DNA of 64,000 bases from positions 1 to 64,000 of the forward strand of contig CACZJL010000009.1 of assembly GCA_902781505.1 (NCBI GenBank), given 5' to 3'. Shown piece by piece: positions 25,070 to 34,390 of the stretch. Source of the stretch: an uncultured Lachnospiraceae bacterium (lineage in GTDB: Bacteria > Bacillota > Clostridia > Lachnospirales > Lachnospiraceae). Positions within the stretch are counted from its first letter, which is position 1; every line of letters begins with the position of its first letter. Made by a program: the position numbers and the translations under genes. Under the pieces are notes generated by a model, which worked only from the letters and a program-made list of their open reading frames with translations, did no database searches and was not told the DNA's origin.

Positions 25070-26032
25070 TCAGAAGAAGACGTGATCTCCAACGATGATA
25101 GAACCTGCATAAGAAGAAGCACTGTACTTCTGTGTAGAACGGAAGGATGTTCTTCCTCCGATATAGTTTTCACCTGCAAGCGCTGCTCTTGCTGCTGCAA
25201 CACAGTCACTGCTTGCACCGCGATTAAGAAGTGCTGCAAAAGCTGCGGATGGACCGCCGTTAGAAGCTGCTCCAGTAAATTGGCCCGGTGCGTAGATTAC
25301 AGATGCGATGGAAGAACCCCAGTAGCCGCCTGCAACACGGTTAAGAACCGCATTACCAACTGCAACCTTACCCTCCCAGCTCTGATTACCGGCTTCACGC
25401 TCGATAATTGCTGCAAGTAACTGAACATCAGATTCTGCTGCTCTTGAGGCTTTAGCCTCTTCTTCAGCAGCTGCCGCTGCTTCTGCAGCTGCTGCCTCTT
25501 CTGCTTCCTTCTCTTCGATCTGTGCATTCGTAAGACCGAAAGAAAGATCCTCGACAGAATCATTTCCGGCTTCTACTGCGAGAGCCTGCGCTTCTTCATC
25601 GAAGCAGAGGTTTGCTGTAGAAACAAAACCGGAAACATCACCGGACTGAATCTCTGTCCAGTTTGCTCCGAAAGAAACAACCTGTGCTACATTGCTGTCA
25701 TATAACATACCGGAAGCATCTTCGTCGTCAAGGCTTTCATAAACAGCTGTGTCAACCATAGCTACTGCAATGCTAACCTTAGAGTCCTTCTCTTCCTTTG
25801 CTGCTACCTGCGCAACCTTGTGCTCTGTGTAGGAAGAAGCGATTGGGTAAGAAGACTGGAATGCTCCATTTTCAAGTGTCTGAGTTGTAGTGCCGCCGGC
25901 TGAAACCACCTGTGCCGAACCGATTACAGAAGTTAACGCTGTAACCGTAGCAAGAGTTCCATATGCCATTCTTTTGACATTGACCTGAATTGCTTTGCCA
26001 CCAGCAAATGTTTCGCTGCATTTAAAATTCAT
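25070..26032 (-). CDS. Secreted SleB/CwlJ-type cell wall hydrolase
   Basis: A 320-residue exported protein. A signal-like segment lies around 22-45 (MAYGTLATVTALTSVIGSAQVVSAGG). An SH3-like region (about 95-150) contains VAMVDTAVYESLDDEDASGMLYDS. A Glu/Ala-rich helical linker spans about 172-200, and a C-terminal Hydrolase_2 domain (about 203-320) begins LLAAIIEREAGNQSWEGKVAVGNAVLNRV; the glutamate in IEREAG is the likely catalytic acid. Such domains cleave peptidoglycan in spore cortex or vegetative wall. The SH3-like N-domain suggests vegetative wall binding. It has its own consensus promoter with WalR-like boxes and its own terminator. Confidence 0.87.
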   Translation of the reverse strand: MNFKCSETFAGGKAIQVNVKRMAYGTLATVTALTSVIGSAQVVSAGGTTTQTLENGAFQSSYPIASSYTEHKVAQVAAKEEKDSKVSIAVAMVDTAVYESLDDEDASGMLYDSNVAQVVSFGANWTEIQSGDVSGFVSTANLCFDEEAQALAVEAGNDSVEDLSFGLTNAQIEEKEAEEAAAAEAAAAAEEEAKASRAAESDVQLLAAIIEREAGNQSWEGKVAVGNAVLNRVAGGYWGSSIASVIYAPGQFTGAASNGGPSAAFAALLNRGASSDCVAAARAALAGENYIGGRTSFRSTQKYSASSYAGSIIVGDHVFF

Positions 26033-26077
26033 AAATTTCCTTTCTTGCGGGCCGTCTGGTCCGTAGCAACCACAAAT

Positions 26078-26126
26078 GTTACATAAATGTTACATCTTGT
26101 TACGAAAGGATTGTAGCATGGTTACA
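26078..26126 (-). promoter_or_regulatory. Four phased TGTAAC half-sites, including a WalR-type box
   Basis: On the minus strand TGTAAC (26089-26094) and TGTAAC (26078-26083) are separated by exactly 5 bp, which matches the published WalR (YycF) consensus TGTWAH-N5-TGTWAH. Further same-strand copies are CGTAAC at 26099-26104 and TGTAAC at 26121-26126. Spacings of 11, 10 and 22 bp place all four on one helix face. Confidence 0.55.
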
Positions 26127-26138
26127 AAATCTTGTCAA
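26110..26138 (-). promoter_or_regulatory. Promoter of the SleB-like hydrolase gene
   Basis: Minus-strand TTGACA (26133-26138) and TACAAT (26110-26115) are 17 bp apart. The paired TGTAAC boxes lie just downstream of the inferred start and another half-site lies in the spacer. Confidence 0.8.
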
Positions 26139-26219
26139 ATCCACCAAAAACAACTCAATTTTGTAATAACTTTTTGGCACTACATCATTTTCATACATTT
26201 TTTCGTCATTTTCGCAGGC

Positions 26220-26262
26220 AAAAAAGCAAGACGCCAGTCCCTTTCAAGGGGACAGGCGTCTT
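26220..26262 (-). terminator. Terminator of the SpoU-family methyltransferase gene
   Basis: AAGACGCC-A-GTCCC and GGGGAC-A-GGCGTCTT form a long stem. Six Ts follow on the minus strand. Confidence 0.85.
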
Positions 26263-26269
26263 ATTAAAA

Positions 26270-27136
26270 TTACCCTCTCTGTCTCATCGCTTCATAGCAT
26301 AAAACCGTGCAGGCAATCGCCGCATTCAGTGATTCTACCTGCCCTTTCATCGGAATTCTGATATATTCCGATGCGGCATCCGCTACCGCGTCTGTCAAAC
26401 CATTTCCCTCATTTCCAATCAGGAATGCCGTTCCGGTCTTATAATTTTCTTTTTCGTAAGAATTCTTCCCTTTTAAGTGCGCGGCATAAACTTTTACTTG
26501 ATGCGCTTTAATTTCTTCAATGGCAGAAATCACATCCGAAACTACACACATTTTCATTCGATAGATGCTTCCCATTGTCGAACGGACCACCTTCGGATTA
26601 AACACATCCACCGTATCTTTGCTCATAATAACCGCATTTACACCGGATCCCTCGCCCATTCTGATAATCGTTCCGAGATTACCGGGATCCTGTAAATTTT
26701 CCGTCACAACATATAAAGGAGCTTCTGCTACAGGTGCCGTAACCCCGGCAATTACGCCGCCCGGCACGCCTTTGGAGAGCTTTTTCTCCCGGGCAGAATC
26801 TGCATTTGCCAAAATATCTTCTAAGGTGGAGAGAGACTGTTTCACCACGGCCATAATCCCCTGCGGAGTCTGGGTATCAGACATCGTGGCAAATGCCTTA
26901 TCTTCTACCTTTTCTGTTTTCTCTTTCAGCTCCCCGTGCAGTAACTTTTCAATTTCTTCCTTATGAGAATTCTTAAAACTCTCTGAGTAATAAATCTTCA
27001 CAATGCGGTCTTTTGGCGCTTCAAATACCATTCTCGGTCCCTCGACTACAAACTCTCCGGACTCTCTCCTTTCCTTCGCCTTCTTTAACAGTGCAATCAC
27101 GTGCTTTACCTGATTTCCGTTAACTCCTGTGATCAT
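26270..27136 (-). CDS. SpoU/TrmH-family RNA 2'-O-methyltransferase
   Basis: A 288-residue SPOUT methyltransferase. The N-terminal substrate-binding domain (about 1-100) contains GEFVVEGPRMVFEA. The C-terminal trefoil-knot domain has the three family motifs ENLQDPGNLGTIIRMGEGSG, FLIGNEGNGL and IPMKGQVESLNAAIACTVLCYE. It should use SAM to methylate a ribose in rRNA or tRNA; the exact target is unknown. The start at 27136 is chosen by ACAGGAG upstream, 12 codons inside a longer frame. A second family member (rlmB) lies at 50.7 kb. Confidence 0.9.
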   Translation of the reverse strand: MITGVNGNQVKHVIALLKKAKERRESGEFVVEGPRMVFEAPKDRIVKIYYSESFKNSHKEEIEKLLHGELKEKTEKVEDKAFATMSDTQTPQGIMAVVKQSLSTLEDILANADSAREKKLSKGVPGGVIAGVTAPVAEAPLYVVTENLQDPGNLGTIIRMGEGSGVNAVIMSKDTVDVFNPKVVRSTMGSIYRMKMCVVSDVISAIEEIKAHQVKVYAAHLKGKNSYEKENYKTGTAFLIGNEGNGLTDAVADAASEYIRIPMKGQVESLNAAIACTVLCYEAMRQRG

Positions 27137-27173
27137 AAAAAATCTCCTGTATCTTCTATATATGTGCAACAAT

Positions 27174-27241
27174 AAAAAACGGGTTTTAAAAGACGAATTT
27201 TCTGCAATAGAAAAGGCCTTATAAAACCCATTTTAAATCAT
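27174..27241 (-). terminator. Terminator of pfkA
   Basis: A ten-base ATGGGTTTTA arm pairs with TAAAACCCGT across a loop of about 43 bases, followed on the minus strand by a run of Ts. Confidence 0.6.
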
Positions 27242-27268
27242 TTCTTTAAGTTGTGCCAGTTACCTGTC

Positions 27269-28243
27269 TTACTTTGACAGAATCTGACTTACCTGATACT
27301 CGAACTCATCGATATTCTTCGTCATTGCGAGTGCCTCATCGATATCAAAGTCCGTAATCTTACCATCTTTTCTTGCAACGAGACGGTTGTTCTTTCCTTC
27401 CATTAACAAATCAACGGCATATGAACCCATAAGAGAAGCATACACACGGTCTGTAACGGTTGGAGAACCACCACGCTGCATGTAACCTAAGATTGTTGCA
27501 CGAGTCTCAACGCCTGTAGCTGCCTCAATACGTCTTGCCATACCGGCAGAATGGCCGATTCCTTCTGCATTGATAATCAGATGGTGCTTCTTGCCCTTCT
27601 TTCTGCCTTCAATAATATGATTGATGATAGCCTGCTCATCATTGTCATACTTTTCAGGAAGAAGAATATCTTCCGCACCGTTTGCAATACCGCACCAGAG
27701 GGCGATATAACCTGCATTACGTCCCATTACTTCAATAATAGAACAACGCTCATGAGAGGTTGATGTATCACGAATCTTATCAATCGCCTCCATCGCTGTA
27801 TTAACAGCTGTATCAAAACCGATTGTGTAATCGGTGCATGCAATATCTAAGTCGATTGTTCCGGGTAAACCAATGACATTAATACCAGCCTTTGACAGTG
27901 CCTGCGCACCACGGAAAGAACCATCGCCACCGATGACAACCATTCCATCAATTCCGTGCTTCTTGCAGATTTCTGCGCCCCGCTTCTGTCCTTCTTCTGT
28001 CATAAATTCCAGACATCTGGCTGTATAAAGAATCGTACCACCGCGCTGAATAATATCAGAAACACTGGTTCTGTCCATATCTATTACTTCATCCGAAATT
28101 AATCCGTTATAGCCTTTCTGGATGCCCTTGACCTTTAATCCATGCGCAAGACCAGTTCTGACAACTGCTCTGATTGCTGCATTCATGCCTGGTGCATCTC
28201 CGCCACTAGTAAGTACGCCAATCGTTTTAATCTGTTTTGCCAT
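27269..28243 (-). CDS. pfkA: ATP-dependent 6-phosphofructokinase
   Basis: A 324-residue glycolytic kinase that phosphorylates fructose 6-phosphate. It has SGGDAPGMNAAIRAVV, the ATP site VIGGDGSFRGA (glycine rather than aspartate after GGD, so ATP rather than PPi) and IEVMGRNAGYIAL. The active-site motif normally TIDND reads TIDLD here: both aspartates are kept, the intervening asparagine is leucine. I recall this as shared by related Lachnospiraceae. The start at 28243 follows GGTGGGG; a longer frame begins in the promoter region. A promoter lies at 28299-28327. Confidence 0.93.
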   Translation of the reverse strand: MAKQIKTIGVLTSGGDAPGMNAAIRAVVRTGLAHGLKVKGIQKGYNGLISDEVIDMDRTSVSDIIQRGGTILYTARCLEFMTEEGQKRGAEICKKHGIDGMVVIGGDGSFRGAQALSKAGINVIGLPGTIDLDIACTDYTIGFDTAVNTAMEAIDKIRDTSTSHERCSIIEVMGRNAGYIALWCGIANGAEDILLPEKYDNDEQAIINHIIEGRKKGKKHHLIINAEGIGHSAGMARRIEAATGVETRATILGYMQRGGSPTVTDRVYASLMGSYAVDLLMEGKNNRLVARKDGKITDFDIDEALAMTKNIDEFEYQVSQILSK

Positions 28244-28298
28244 AACGCTGCCCCACCTTCCGTAATCGTTTAAATTACTTTGTACTTGATTAAATACA

Positions 28299-28327
28299 AT
28301 ATTAGACCATATTATACTGCAATTCAA
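28299..28327 (-). promoter_or_regulatory. Promoter of pfkA
   Basis: Minus-strand TTGAAT (28322-28327) and TAATAT (28299-28304) are 17 bp apart. A TATAAT between them offers an alternative -10. Confidence 0.5.
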
Positions 28328-28460
28328 GCGATATTGTATATTTTTTAACATAAAAAATGCACGAAATTTCTTACGAAAATTCTTGTATTTTTAAGTTATC
28401 ATCGCAACTGATGTGCCTGACCTGTAATGCACAGGATTGTATCAACAGCCAGGAGCTTCA

Positions 28461-31400
28461 TCAGGTTGTTTCTACATTCGCTTCACCATATCTGGCACGA
28501 AGCTCTTCAATCATCTGCGAGGAAATGCAGATAGAATCTGACATTGGCCAGACATCCTTCTGCTTTTCTTCCTGACAGTAGATAATCACGCGGTCGTGAC
28601 CAACACTTTCAAGAAGCTCTTTGCGAAGGTCTGCCTTCTCCTCGTTGTACTTTGAAAGATTATCAAACTTAATCCAGAGAATACGTGGCACGTCGGCGAA
28701 GTCCTGAATCGATTCCGCTATCAGTTTGCCATTTTCCATGGAACCGTCTGATGCCGCATTCGCAGTCACACGGCCGGTAATGAAGACCTTGTCCGCGTGT
28801 TCAAGAGTCTTCTGATACTTATCGTAATCTCTTGGGAAAATCAGAACTTCCACGCTTCCGACCAGATCCTCAATCGTCAGAAAGGCCATGAGCTTTCCGG
28901 TCTTTGTCGTCTTCACTGTGCGGTTTGTAATCATGCCGCCGATGGTGACGTGGCTTCCATCCTGCGCTTTCGCCGTTCCGGACTCCTCATCCACCTCGAA
29001 ATCCGTGGACATCGCAGTAGTATGTTTCTTCCACATCTTCGCATATTCATCGAGTGGGTGACCGGAAACATAGACACCAAGCACCTCCTGCTCAAATCCA
29101 AGCAGTTCCTCTTTCGTAAACTCCGGCACATCCGGAAGCGGAATCTCAAGGGACTCCTTCTCCGATTCGTCCGCAAAATCAAACAGGGACATCTGTCCGG
29201 AGATATCATCCTTGCTCTTCTTCAGCGCTTCATCAAGCATCTGCGCGTAAATCATGACCATCGGACGGCGTCTCGTGGAAAATGCATCGCAGGCTCCGGC
29301 CTTAATCAGACTTTCCACCGTGCGCTTATTGACATCCTGGCACATGCGCGTCAGAAAATCCTGAAGCGACTTAAAAATGCCATTTGCCGCGCGTTCAGCA
29401 CAAATCGCCTGAATCGTAGGACGGCCGAGGTTCTTAATTGCTGAAAGGCCGAATCGAATCTTTCCATCTTCCACGGTAAATTCATACTCTGACGCGTTGA
29501 CATCCGGCGGAAGCAGCTGAAGATTCATCTGTCTTGCCGCTAAAATATAGCCGGAAACCTTCGCAGTATTATTGACAACAGAGGTCATTAACGCAGCCAT
29601 ATATTCCACCGGATAGTGGTACTTCAGATAAGCTGTCTGATAGGTAACCAGTGAATAGCAGGCCGCATGCGACTTGTTGAACGCATACTGCGCGAAATCT
29701 GTCATTTCATCAAAGATTTTATTGGCAACCTTCTCATCAATTCCGTTGGCCACGCAGCCCGGTACATTTTCATCCGGGTTGCCATAGATAAAGAACTTAC
29801 GCTCCTGCTCCATGACAGAGGCCTTTTTCTTTGACATCGCACGGCGCACAAGGTCAGAACGGCCCCAGGAATATCCAGCCAGGTCACGTACAATCTGCAT
29901 AACCTGCTCCTGATAGACGATACATCCGTAGGTTGGCTTTAAGATTGGTTCAAGTTGCGGACAGTCATAAACAACGGAATCCTTGTTATTCTTACCCTTG
30001 ATATAGTTTGGAATAAAGTCCATCGGGCCCGGTCTGTACAGCGAGATACCAGCGATCAGATCTTCGATATTCGTAGGCTTAAGCTCTTTCATGAAGCTCT
30101 TCATACCTGCTGACTCCAGCTGGAAGACGCCTTCGCACTTACCGGCACCAATCATCTCGTATACACCGGGGTCGGTATAGGAAATCTCATCCATATTAAA
30201 ATCAGGATGGGTTTTCTTCACCAGTTCCACGGCATTCTTAATTACCGTCAGATTTCGAAGGCCTAAGAAATCCATCTTAAGTAAGCCAAGTCGCTCTAAG
30301 GTTGTCATGTCAAACTGCGCAACAACCGCACCGTCGGCACCTGCAGACAGCGGAACATAGTTCACAATGGCCTTGTCACAAATCAGGACACCTGACGCGT
30401 GAACCGAAGCATGGCGCGGCAGACCCTCGAGTCTTTTGCACTTATCAATCATGACACGGACTTCCTCATCCTCATCATATGCCTGCTGCAGCTTCGGATT
30501 CTCCTTTAACGCCTTTGGAATCGTCATCTTCAGTTCCATCGGCACCATCTTTGACACCGCATCGACCTTGGAAAATGGCAGATCCATGACGCGGCCTACG
30601 TCTTTAATTACGGCACGTGCCGCCATCGTACCAAAGGTAACAATCTGACTGACACGCTCCTGTCCGTATTTTTTTACGACATAATCGATGACATCCTGCC
30701 TGTGATCCGGGCAGAAGTCCACGTCGATATCGGGCATGGTTACACGTTCCGGGTTTAAGAAACGCTCAAAGACCAGGCTGTACTTAATCGGATCAAGGTC
30801 CGTAATTCCAAGACAGTATGAAATGATACTTCCGGCAGCGGAGCCTCGTCCCGGTCCTACCGGAATATCGTGGGTTTTCGCATAGTTAACATAATCCCAA
30901 ACAATCAGGAAATAATCTACATATCCCATGGACGAAATGACAGAAATCTCATATTCAAATCGGTCCATGATTTCTTTGGAAGGCTCTCCATAGCGCTTGT
31001 GAAGTCCATCAAGACACAGCGCCCTCAAATATTCATAAGAATTGGCGTATTGTGGCGGATAATCAAACTTCGGCACCTTTGTGACACCGAACTCAATCTC
31101 TACATTACAGCGATCTGCAATCTTACCTGTATTATCAAGCGCCTGCTTCGCATATGGGAACAGCGCTTCCATCTCCTCACGGGACTTTAAGTAATACTGA
31201 CCGCCCTCATAACGCATGCGGTTTTCGTCCTGCAGCTTCTTACCTGTCTGAATACATAAAAGCACGTCATGCGCATCCGCATCCTCGGCAAATGTATAGT
31301 GCACGTCATTGGTTGCAATGAGTTCGATTCCGGTCTCTTCTGACATGCGAACAAGCTGCTGATTGACCATGCGCTGTGCAGGGATACCGTGATCCTGTAA

Positions 31401-31922
31401 TTCCAGGAAGAAATTGCCCTTGCCAAATATAGACTCAAAACGCAGAGCAGCCTTCTTTCCTTCTTCGTAAAAGCCCTGCGCCAGGTACCTTTGCACTTCT
31501 CCTGCAAGGCAGGCACTCGTACAGATCAGCCCATCATGGTACTGCTCTAATACTTCGTAATCGACACGCGGCTTATAGTAATAACCGTCGGTAAAACCGA
31601 TGGAAACAATCCTCATCAGGTTTTCGTAGCCTTGATTATTCTCAGCTAAAAGAATCAGATGGTTATATCTCTGTTCATTTTCTCCTGGCTTCTTATCGAA
31701 TCTTGAGCCCGGAGCCACATAGACCTCACATCCCAAAATCGGCTTGATTCCGGCTTTATGACACGCTTCATAAAACTGAATCACACCATACATAACGCCG
31801 TGATCCGTAATGGCCAGACTGTCCATCCCAAGATCCTTCGCCCTCTGCGTAATCTCATCAATTCTCGAAGCACCATCAAGTAATGAATATTGTGTATGTA
31901 CATGTAAATGAGTAAAGCTCAT
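28461..31922 (-). CDS. dnaE: DNA polymerase III alpha subunit, DnaE type
   Basis: A 1153-residue replicative polymerase. The N-terminal PHP domain (about 1-210) starts FTHLHVHTQYSLLDGASRI. The polymerase core carries the catalytic aspartates in PDIDVDFCPDHR (near residue 400) and VGPGRGSAAGSIISYCLGI before it. A helix-hairpin-helix region and an OB-fold (VTIGGMITNRTVKTTKTGK, about 990-1080) follow. There is no PolC-type exonuclease insertion. Bacillota usually have both PolC and DnaE; only DnaE is in the window. It lies upstream of pfkA on the same strand, separated by 217 bp. Confidence 0.97.
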   Translation of the reverse strand: MSFTHLHVHTQYSLLDGASRIDEITQRAKDLGMDSLAITDHGVMYGVIQFYEACHKAGIKPILGCEVYVAPGSRFDKKPGENEQRYNHLILLAENNQGYENLMRIVSIGFTDGYYYKPRVDYEVLEQYHDGLICTSACLAGEVQRYLAQGFYEEGKKAALRFESIFGKGNFFLELQDHGIPAQRMVNQQLVRMSEETGIELIATNDVHYTFAEDADAHDVLLCIQTGKKLQDENRMRYEGGQYYLKSREEMEALFPYAKQALDNTGKIADRCNVEIEFGVTKVPKFDYPPQYANSYEYLRALCLDGLHKRYGEPSKEIMDRFEYEISVISSMGYVDYFLIVWDYVNYAKTHDIPVGPGRGSAAGSIISYCLGITDLDPIKYSLVFERFLNPERVTMPDIDVDFCPDHRQDVIDYVVKKYGQERVSQIVTFGTMAARAVIKDVGRVMDLPFSKVDAVSKMVPMELKMTIPKALKENPKLQQAYDEDEEVRVMIDKCKRLEGLPRHASVHASGVLICDKAIVNYVPLSAGADGAVVAQFDMTTLERLGLLKMDFLGLRNLTVIKNAVELVKKTHPDFNMDEISYTDPGVYEMIGAGKCEGVFQLESAGMKSFMKELKPTNIEDLIAGISLYRPGPMDFIPNYIKGKNNKDSVVYDCPQLEPILKPTYGCIVYQEQVMQIVRDLAGYSWGRSDLVRRAMSKKKASVMEQERKFFIYGNPDENVPGCVANGIDEKVANKIFDEMTDFAQYAFNKSHAACYSLVTYQTAYLKYHYPVEYMAALMTSVVNNTAKVSGYILAARQMNLQLLPPDVNASEYEFTVEDGKIRFGLSAIKNLGRPTIQAICAERAANGIFKSLQDFLTRMCQDVNKRTVESLIKAGACDAFSTRRRPMVMIYAQMLDEALKKSKDDISGQMSLFDFADESEKESLEIPLPDVPEFTKEELLGFEQEVLGVYVSGHPLDEYAKMWKKHTTAMSTDFEVDEESGTAKAQDGSHVTIGGMITNRTVKTTKTGKLMAFLTIEDLVGSVEVLIFPRDYDKYQKTLEHADKVFITGRVTANAASDGSMENGKLIAESIQDFADVPRILWIKFDNLSKYNEEKADLRKELLESVGHDRVIIYCQEEKQKDVWPMSDSICISSQMIEELRARYGEANVETT

Positions 31923-31981
31923 GACTGCTACCTTTCGCGAAACATTTTCAATGCTTCAATTATAACCATTTTGAAGGCAAT

Positions 31982-32015
31982 AAAAAAGCCACAGCGGAAT
32001 TATTTCCACTGTGAC
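31982..32015 (-). terminator. Terminator of ftsH
   Basis: A CACAGTGGAA / TTCCGCTGTG stem with a short AT loop is followed on the minus strand by six Ts. It lies just after the ftsH stop and upstream of dnaE. Confidence 0.8.
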
Positions 32016-32023
32016 CAAAAAAA

Positions 32024-34054
32024 TTATACGTGATACTCGTCTTCCGGTTCATCGTCCGGCTTCGGTGCCATAACGGAACCTGTCGGTGCAGAAGCGGCCT
32101 TCTTCCTGGCTTCCGCCTCTTCTCTTGCCTTCATCTCAGCTGTATCCGGCTCATCCATAGGCTTTGGCGCCATAACGGAACCTGTCGGCTTGATGCCCTT
32201 CACTTCATTGAAGATTTCCATGAACTGAGCACCGGTGATGGTTTCCTTTTCATAAAGGAAGGCTGCAATCTTATCTAAGACATCACGGTTTTCACGAAGA
32301 AGCTCCTTAGCTTCCTCATAGGAATCGTGAAGAACCTGCTTTACTTCCTGATCAATTTCTGCGGCAGTTGCATCAGAGCAGTTCAGTGAAGTATTGCCGG
32401 ACAGATACTGATTCTCAATCGTCTCAAGACTCATCAATCCGAATTTTTCACTCATACCGTACTGAGTAATCATCGCGCGGGCAACCTTTGTAGCCTGCTC
32501 AATATCATTACTTGCACCTGTCGTAACTGTATCGAATACGATTTCCTCTGCTGCACGTCCACCAAGATAGGTAACAAGACGAGCCATCAGCTCATCCTTG
32601 CGCATAAGGAATCTCTCTTCTTCCGGAACCTGCATGACATATCCTAAAGAACCCATTGTTCTTGGAACAATCGTAATCTTCTGAACCGGTTCAGCATGCT
32701 TCTTTAATGCAGTAATCAGCGCATGGCCAACCTCGTGGTACGCAACCGTTCTCTTTTCCTCATCATTCATGATGCGGTCTTTCTTCTCTTTACCTGCAAT
32801 AACAACTTCAACCGCTTCCATTAAATCAGCCTGGCTGACAGCCTGACGGCCCGCCTTAACAGCAGCAATCGCTGCCTCGTTAATCATATTTGCCAGATCA
32901 GAACCAACCGCACCACTGGTTGCAAGTGCGATGGCATCTAAATCAACGGTCTCATCCATACGAACATCCTTCGCATGAACCTTTAAGATATTCACACGTC
33001 CCTTTAAATCAGGCTTATCAACGATAATCTGACGGTCAAAACGACCCGGTCTGAGTAATGCCTTATCAAGAACTTCCGGACGGTTTGTTGCAGCAAGGAT
33101 AAACAGACCCTTGTTGGAATCAAATCCATCCATCTCTGCAAGCAGCTGGTTTAATGTCTGCTCACGTTCGTCATTACCGCCGAAACGGGAATCACGGCTC
33201 TTACCGATGGCATCAATTTCATCAATAAAGATGATAGCCGGTGCCTGCTTTTCTGCTTCCTTAAACAGGTCTCTTACACGGGAAGCACCGACGCCGACGA
33301 ACATCTCGACGAAATCAGAACCTGCAAGAGAGAAGAATGGTACATGTGCTTCACCGGCAACAGCCTTGGCAAGCAGAGTCTTACCGGTTCCTGGAGGACC
33401 TACTAAAAGAGCGCCTTTTGGAAGCTTCGCACCAATCTGTGAATACTTCATCGGATTGTGAAGGAAATCAACGATTTCCTTCATAGATTCCTTCGCTTCA
33501 TCCTCACCTGCAACATCGTGGAATGTCACGCCGGTATTCTTCTGAACATAGACCTTGGCTGTGTTCTTGCCAATGCCCATGCCCATGAAATCACCGCCGG
33601 ACTTGCCGATTTTTTTGGAAATCAGCATAAACATTCCATATACAAGAAGGAAAGGTAAAATCCAAACCAGGAAGAACTCTAAAATCGCATTGCTCTGACT
33701 TGGAATATAACCATTAATCACAACATTATGCTCTTCCATCTTAGTAATCAGAGTATTATCTTCCACAATCGCCGTATAATAGGTATATCCAAGACCTGTT
33801 AACGGATCCTTGCGGTCGGTCTTCTTTGTGTAAGTAATACGATTTGACTCGTACTTCACCTCGTCAACCTCATCATTTTCAATCGCCTGCACGAAAGTAG
33901 AATACGGTTCCTGCTTCACTGTCGCATTACGAATCATATTTTCCATGCCTGTGATTGCGGCAAATGTAAGAATTGTCGCAATTACGATGACGATGATGGT
34001 GTTCACGTTTTTAGGACCCTTCGGGCCCCTGTTTCTGTCGTTTCTATTATCCAT
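32024..34054 (-). CDS. ftsH: Membrane-bound ATP-dependent zinc protease FtsH
   Basis: A 676-residue AAA+ metalloprotease. Two membrane helices (about 19-36 and 124-146) flank an extracytoplasmic domain. The AAA module has Walker A GPPGTGKT (219-226), Walker [12 protein letters not shown] (274-284) and RPGRFDR. The zinc site HEVGH (440-444; HEAGH in most homologues) has a third ligand near D517. It degrades membrane and regulatory proteins. The C-terminal tail has a duplicated [14 protein letters not shown] motif (623-636 and 657-670) separated by a charged helix. It is divergent from pyrG; the ATG follows AAAGGCAG. Confidence 0.97.
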   Translation of the reverse strand: MDNRNDRNRGPKGPKNVNTIIVIVIATILTFAAITGMENMIRNATVKQEPYSTFVQAIENDEVDEVKYESNRITYTKKTDRKDPLTGLGYTYYTAIVEDNTLITKMEEHNVVINGYIPSQSNAILEFFLVWILPFLLVYGMFMLISKKIGKSGGDFMGMGIGKNTAKVYVQKNTGVTFHDVAGEDEAKESMKEIVDFLHNPMKYSQIGAKLPKGALLVGPPGTGKTLLAKAVAGEAHVPFFSLAGSDFVEMFVGVGASRVRDLFKEAEKQAPAIIFIDEIDAIGKSRDSRFGGNDEREQTLNQLLAEMDGFDSNKGLFILAATNRPEVLDKALLRPGRFDRQIIVDKPDLKGRVNILKVHAKDVRMDETVDLDAIALATSGAVGSDLANMINEAAIAAVKAGRQAVSQADLMEAVEVVIAGKEKKDRIMNDEEKRTVAYHEVGHALITALKKHAEPVQKITIVPRTMGSLGYVMQVPEEERFLMRKDELMARLVTYLGGRAAEEIVFDTVTTGASNDIEQATKVARAMITQYGMSEKFGLMSLETIENQYLSGNTSLNCSDATAAEIDQEVKQVLHDSYEEAKELLRENRDVLDKIAAFLYEKETITGAQFMEIFNEVKGIKPTGSVMAPKPMDEPDTAEMKAREEAEARKKAASAPTGSVMAPKPDDEPEDEYHV
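32067..32188 (-). repeat. Direct repeat in the ftsH C-terminal tail
   Basis: An exact 20-bp repeat (32067-32086 and 32169-32188, GCCATAACGGAACCTGTCGG on the plus strand), 102 bp apart, encodes the duplicated PTGSVMA motif. Confidence 0.8.
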
Positions 34055-34271
34055 AAACTGCCTTTCTTCTATAAATAATGTGTTTCTTATTCAATTTTGA
34101 GTTAGTCCAATATATTTGATTATAGAGAGAATGATTCCTAAAATCAACTGCTCACATTTCTTTCACAAACTTTACACACTTTTTTAAGGATTTGATGGAC
34201 TCCTTTACATCACTAAATTGCAGGTCGCCTGAAATTCCTAATAATCCAAAGGAACAACAAAACAATCTAAA
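34055..34271. other. ftsH/pyrG divergent intergenic region
   Basis: AT-rich spacer. It should hold the ftsH promoter, but I cannot single out convincing hexamers. No gene, RNA or repeat is visible. Confidence 0.4.
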
Positions 34272-34300
34272 CTGACATTTGACTCATGCGGGGTTATAAT
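34272..34300 (+). promoter_or_regulatory. Promoter of pyrG
   Basis: CTGACA (34272-34277) and TATAAT (34295-34300) are 17 bp apart. The transcript should start near 34307, at the base of the leader hairpin. Confidence 0.8.
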
Positions 34301-34306
34301 AATCTA

Positions 34307-34356
34307 GTTTTTTAGAGACAGGAAGAGACGGCCGCTCCTCCTGTTAAAAAAAAACG
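34307..34356 (+). promoter_or_regulatory. pyrG leader stem-loop
   Basis: GTTTTTT (34307-34313) can pair with AAAAAAC (about 34350-34356), and ACAGGA with TCCTGT inside, enclosing a GC-rich core. The hairpin begins at the inferred transcription start. It does not end in a T-run, so it is not a standard terminator. It may control pyrG expression. Confidence 0.45.
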
Positions 34357-34390
34357 GCTCCGATAAGGACCACACCCTAAGGAGGAAAAT

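Noticed and set aside
27269..28243. PPi-dependent phosphofructokinase
   Set aside because: The GGDGS motif and the glycine before TIDLD indicate ATP use.
28797..29444. A 215-codon plus-strand open frame inside dnaE
   Set aside because: Antisense to conserved DnaE sequence, with no start signal.
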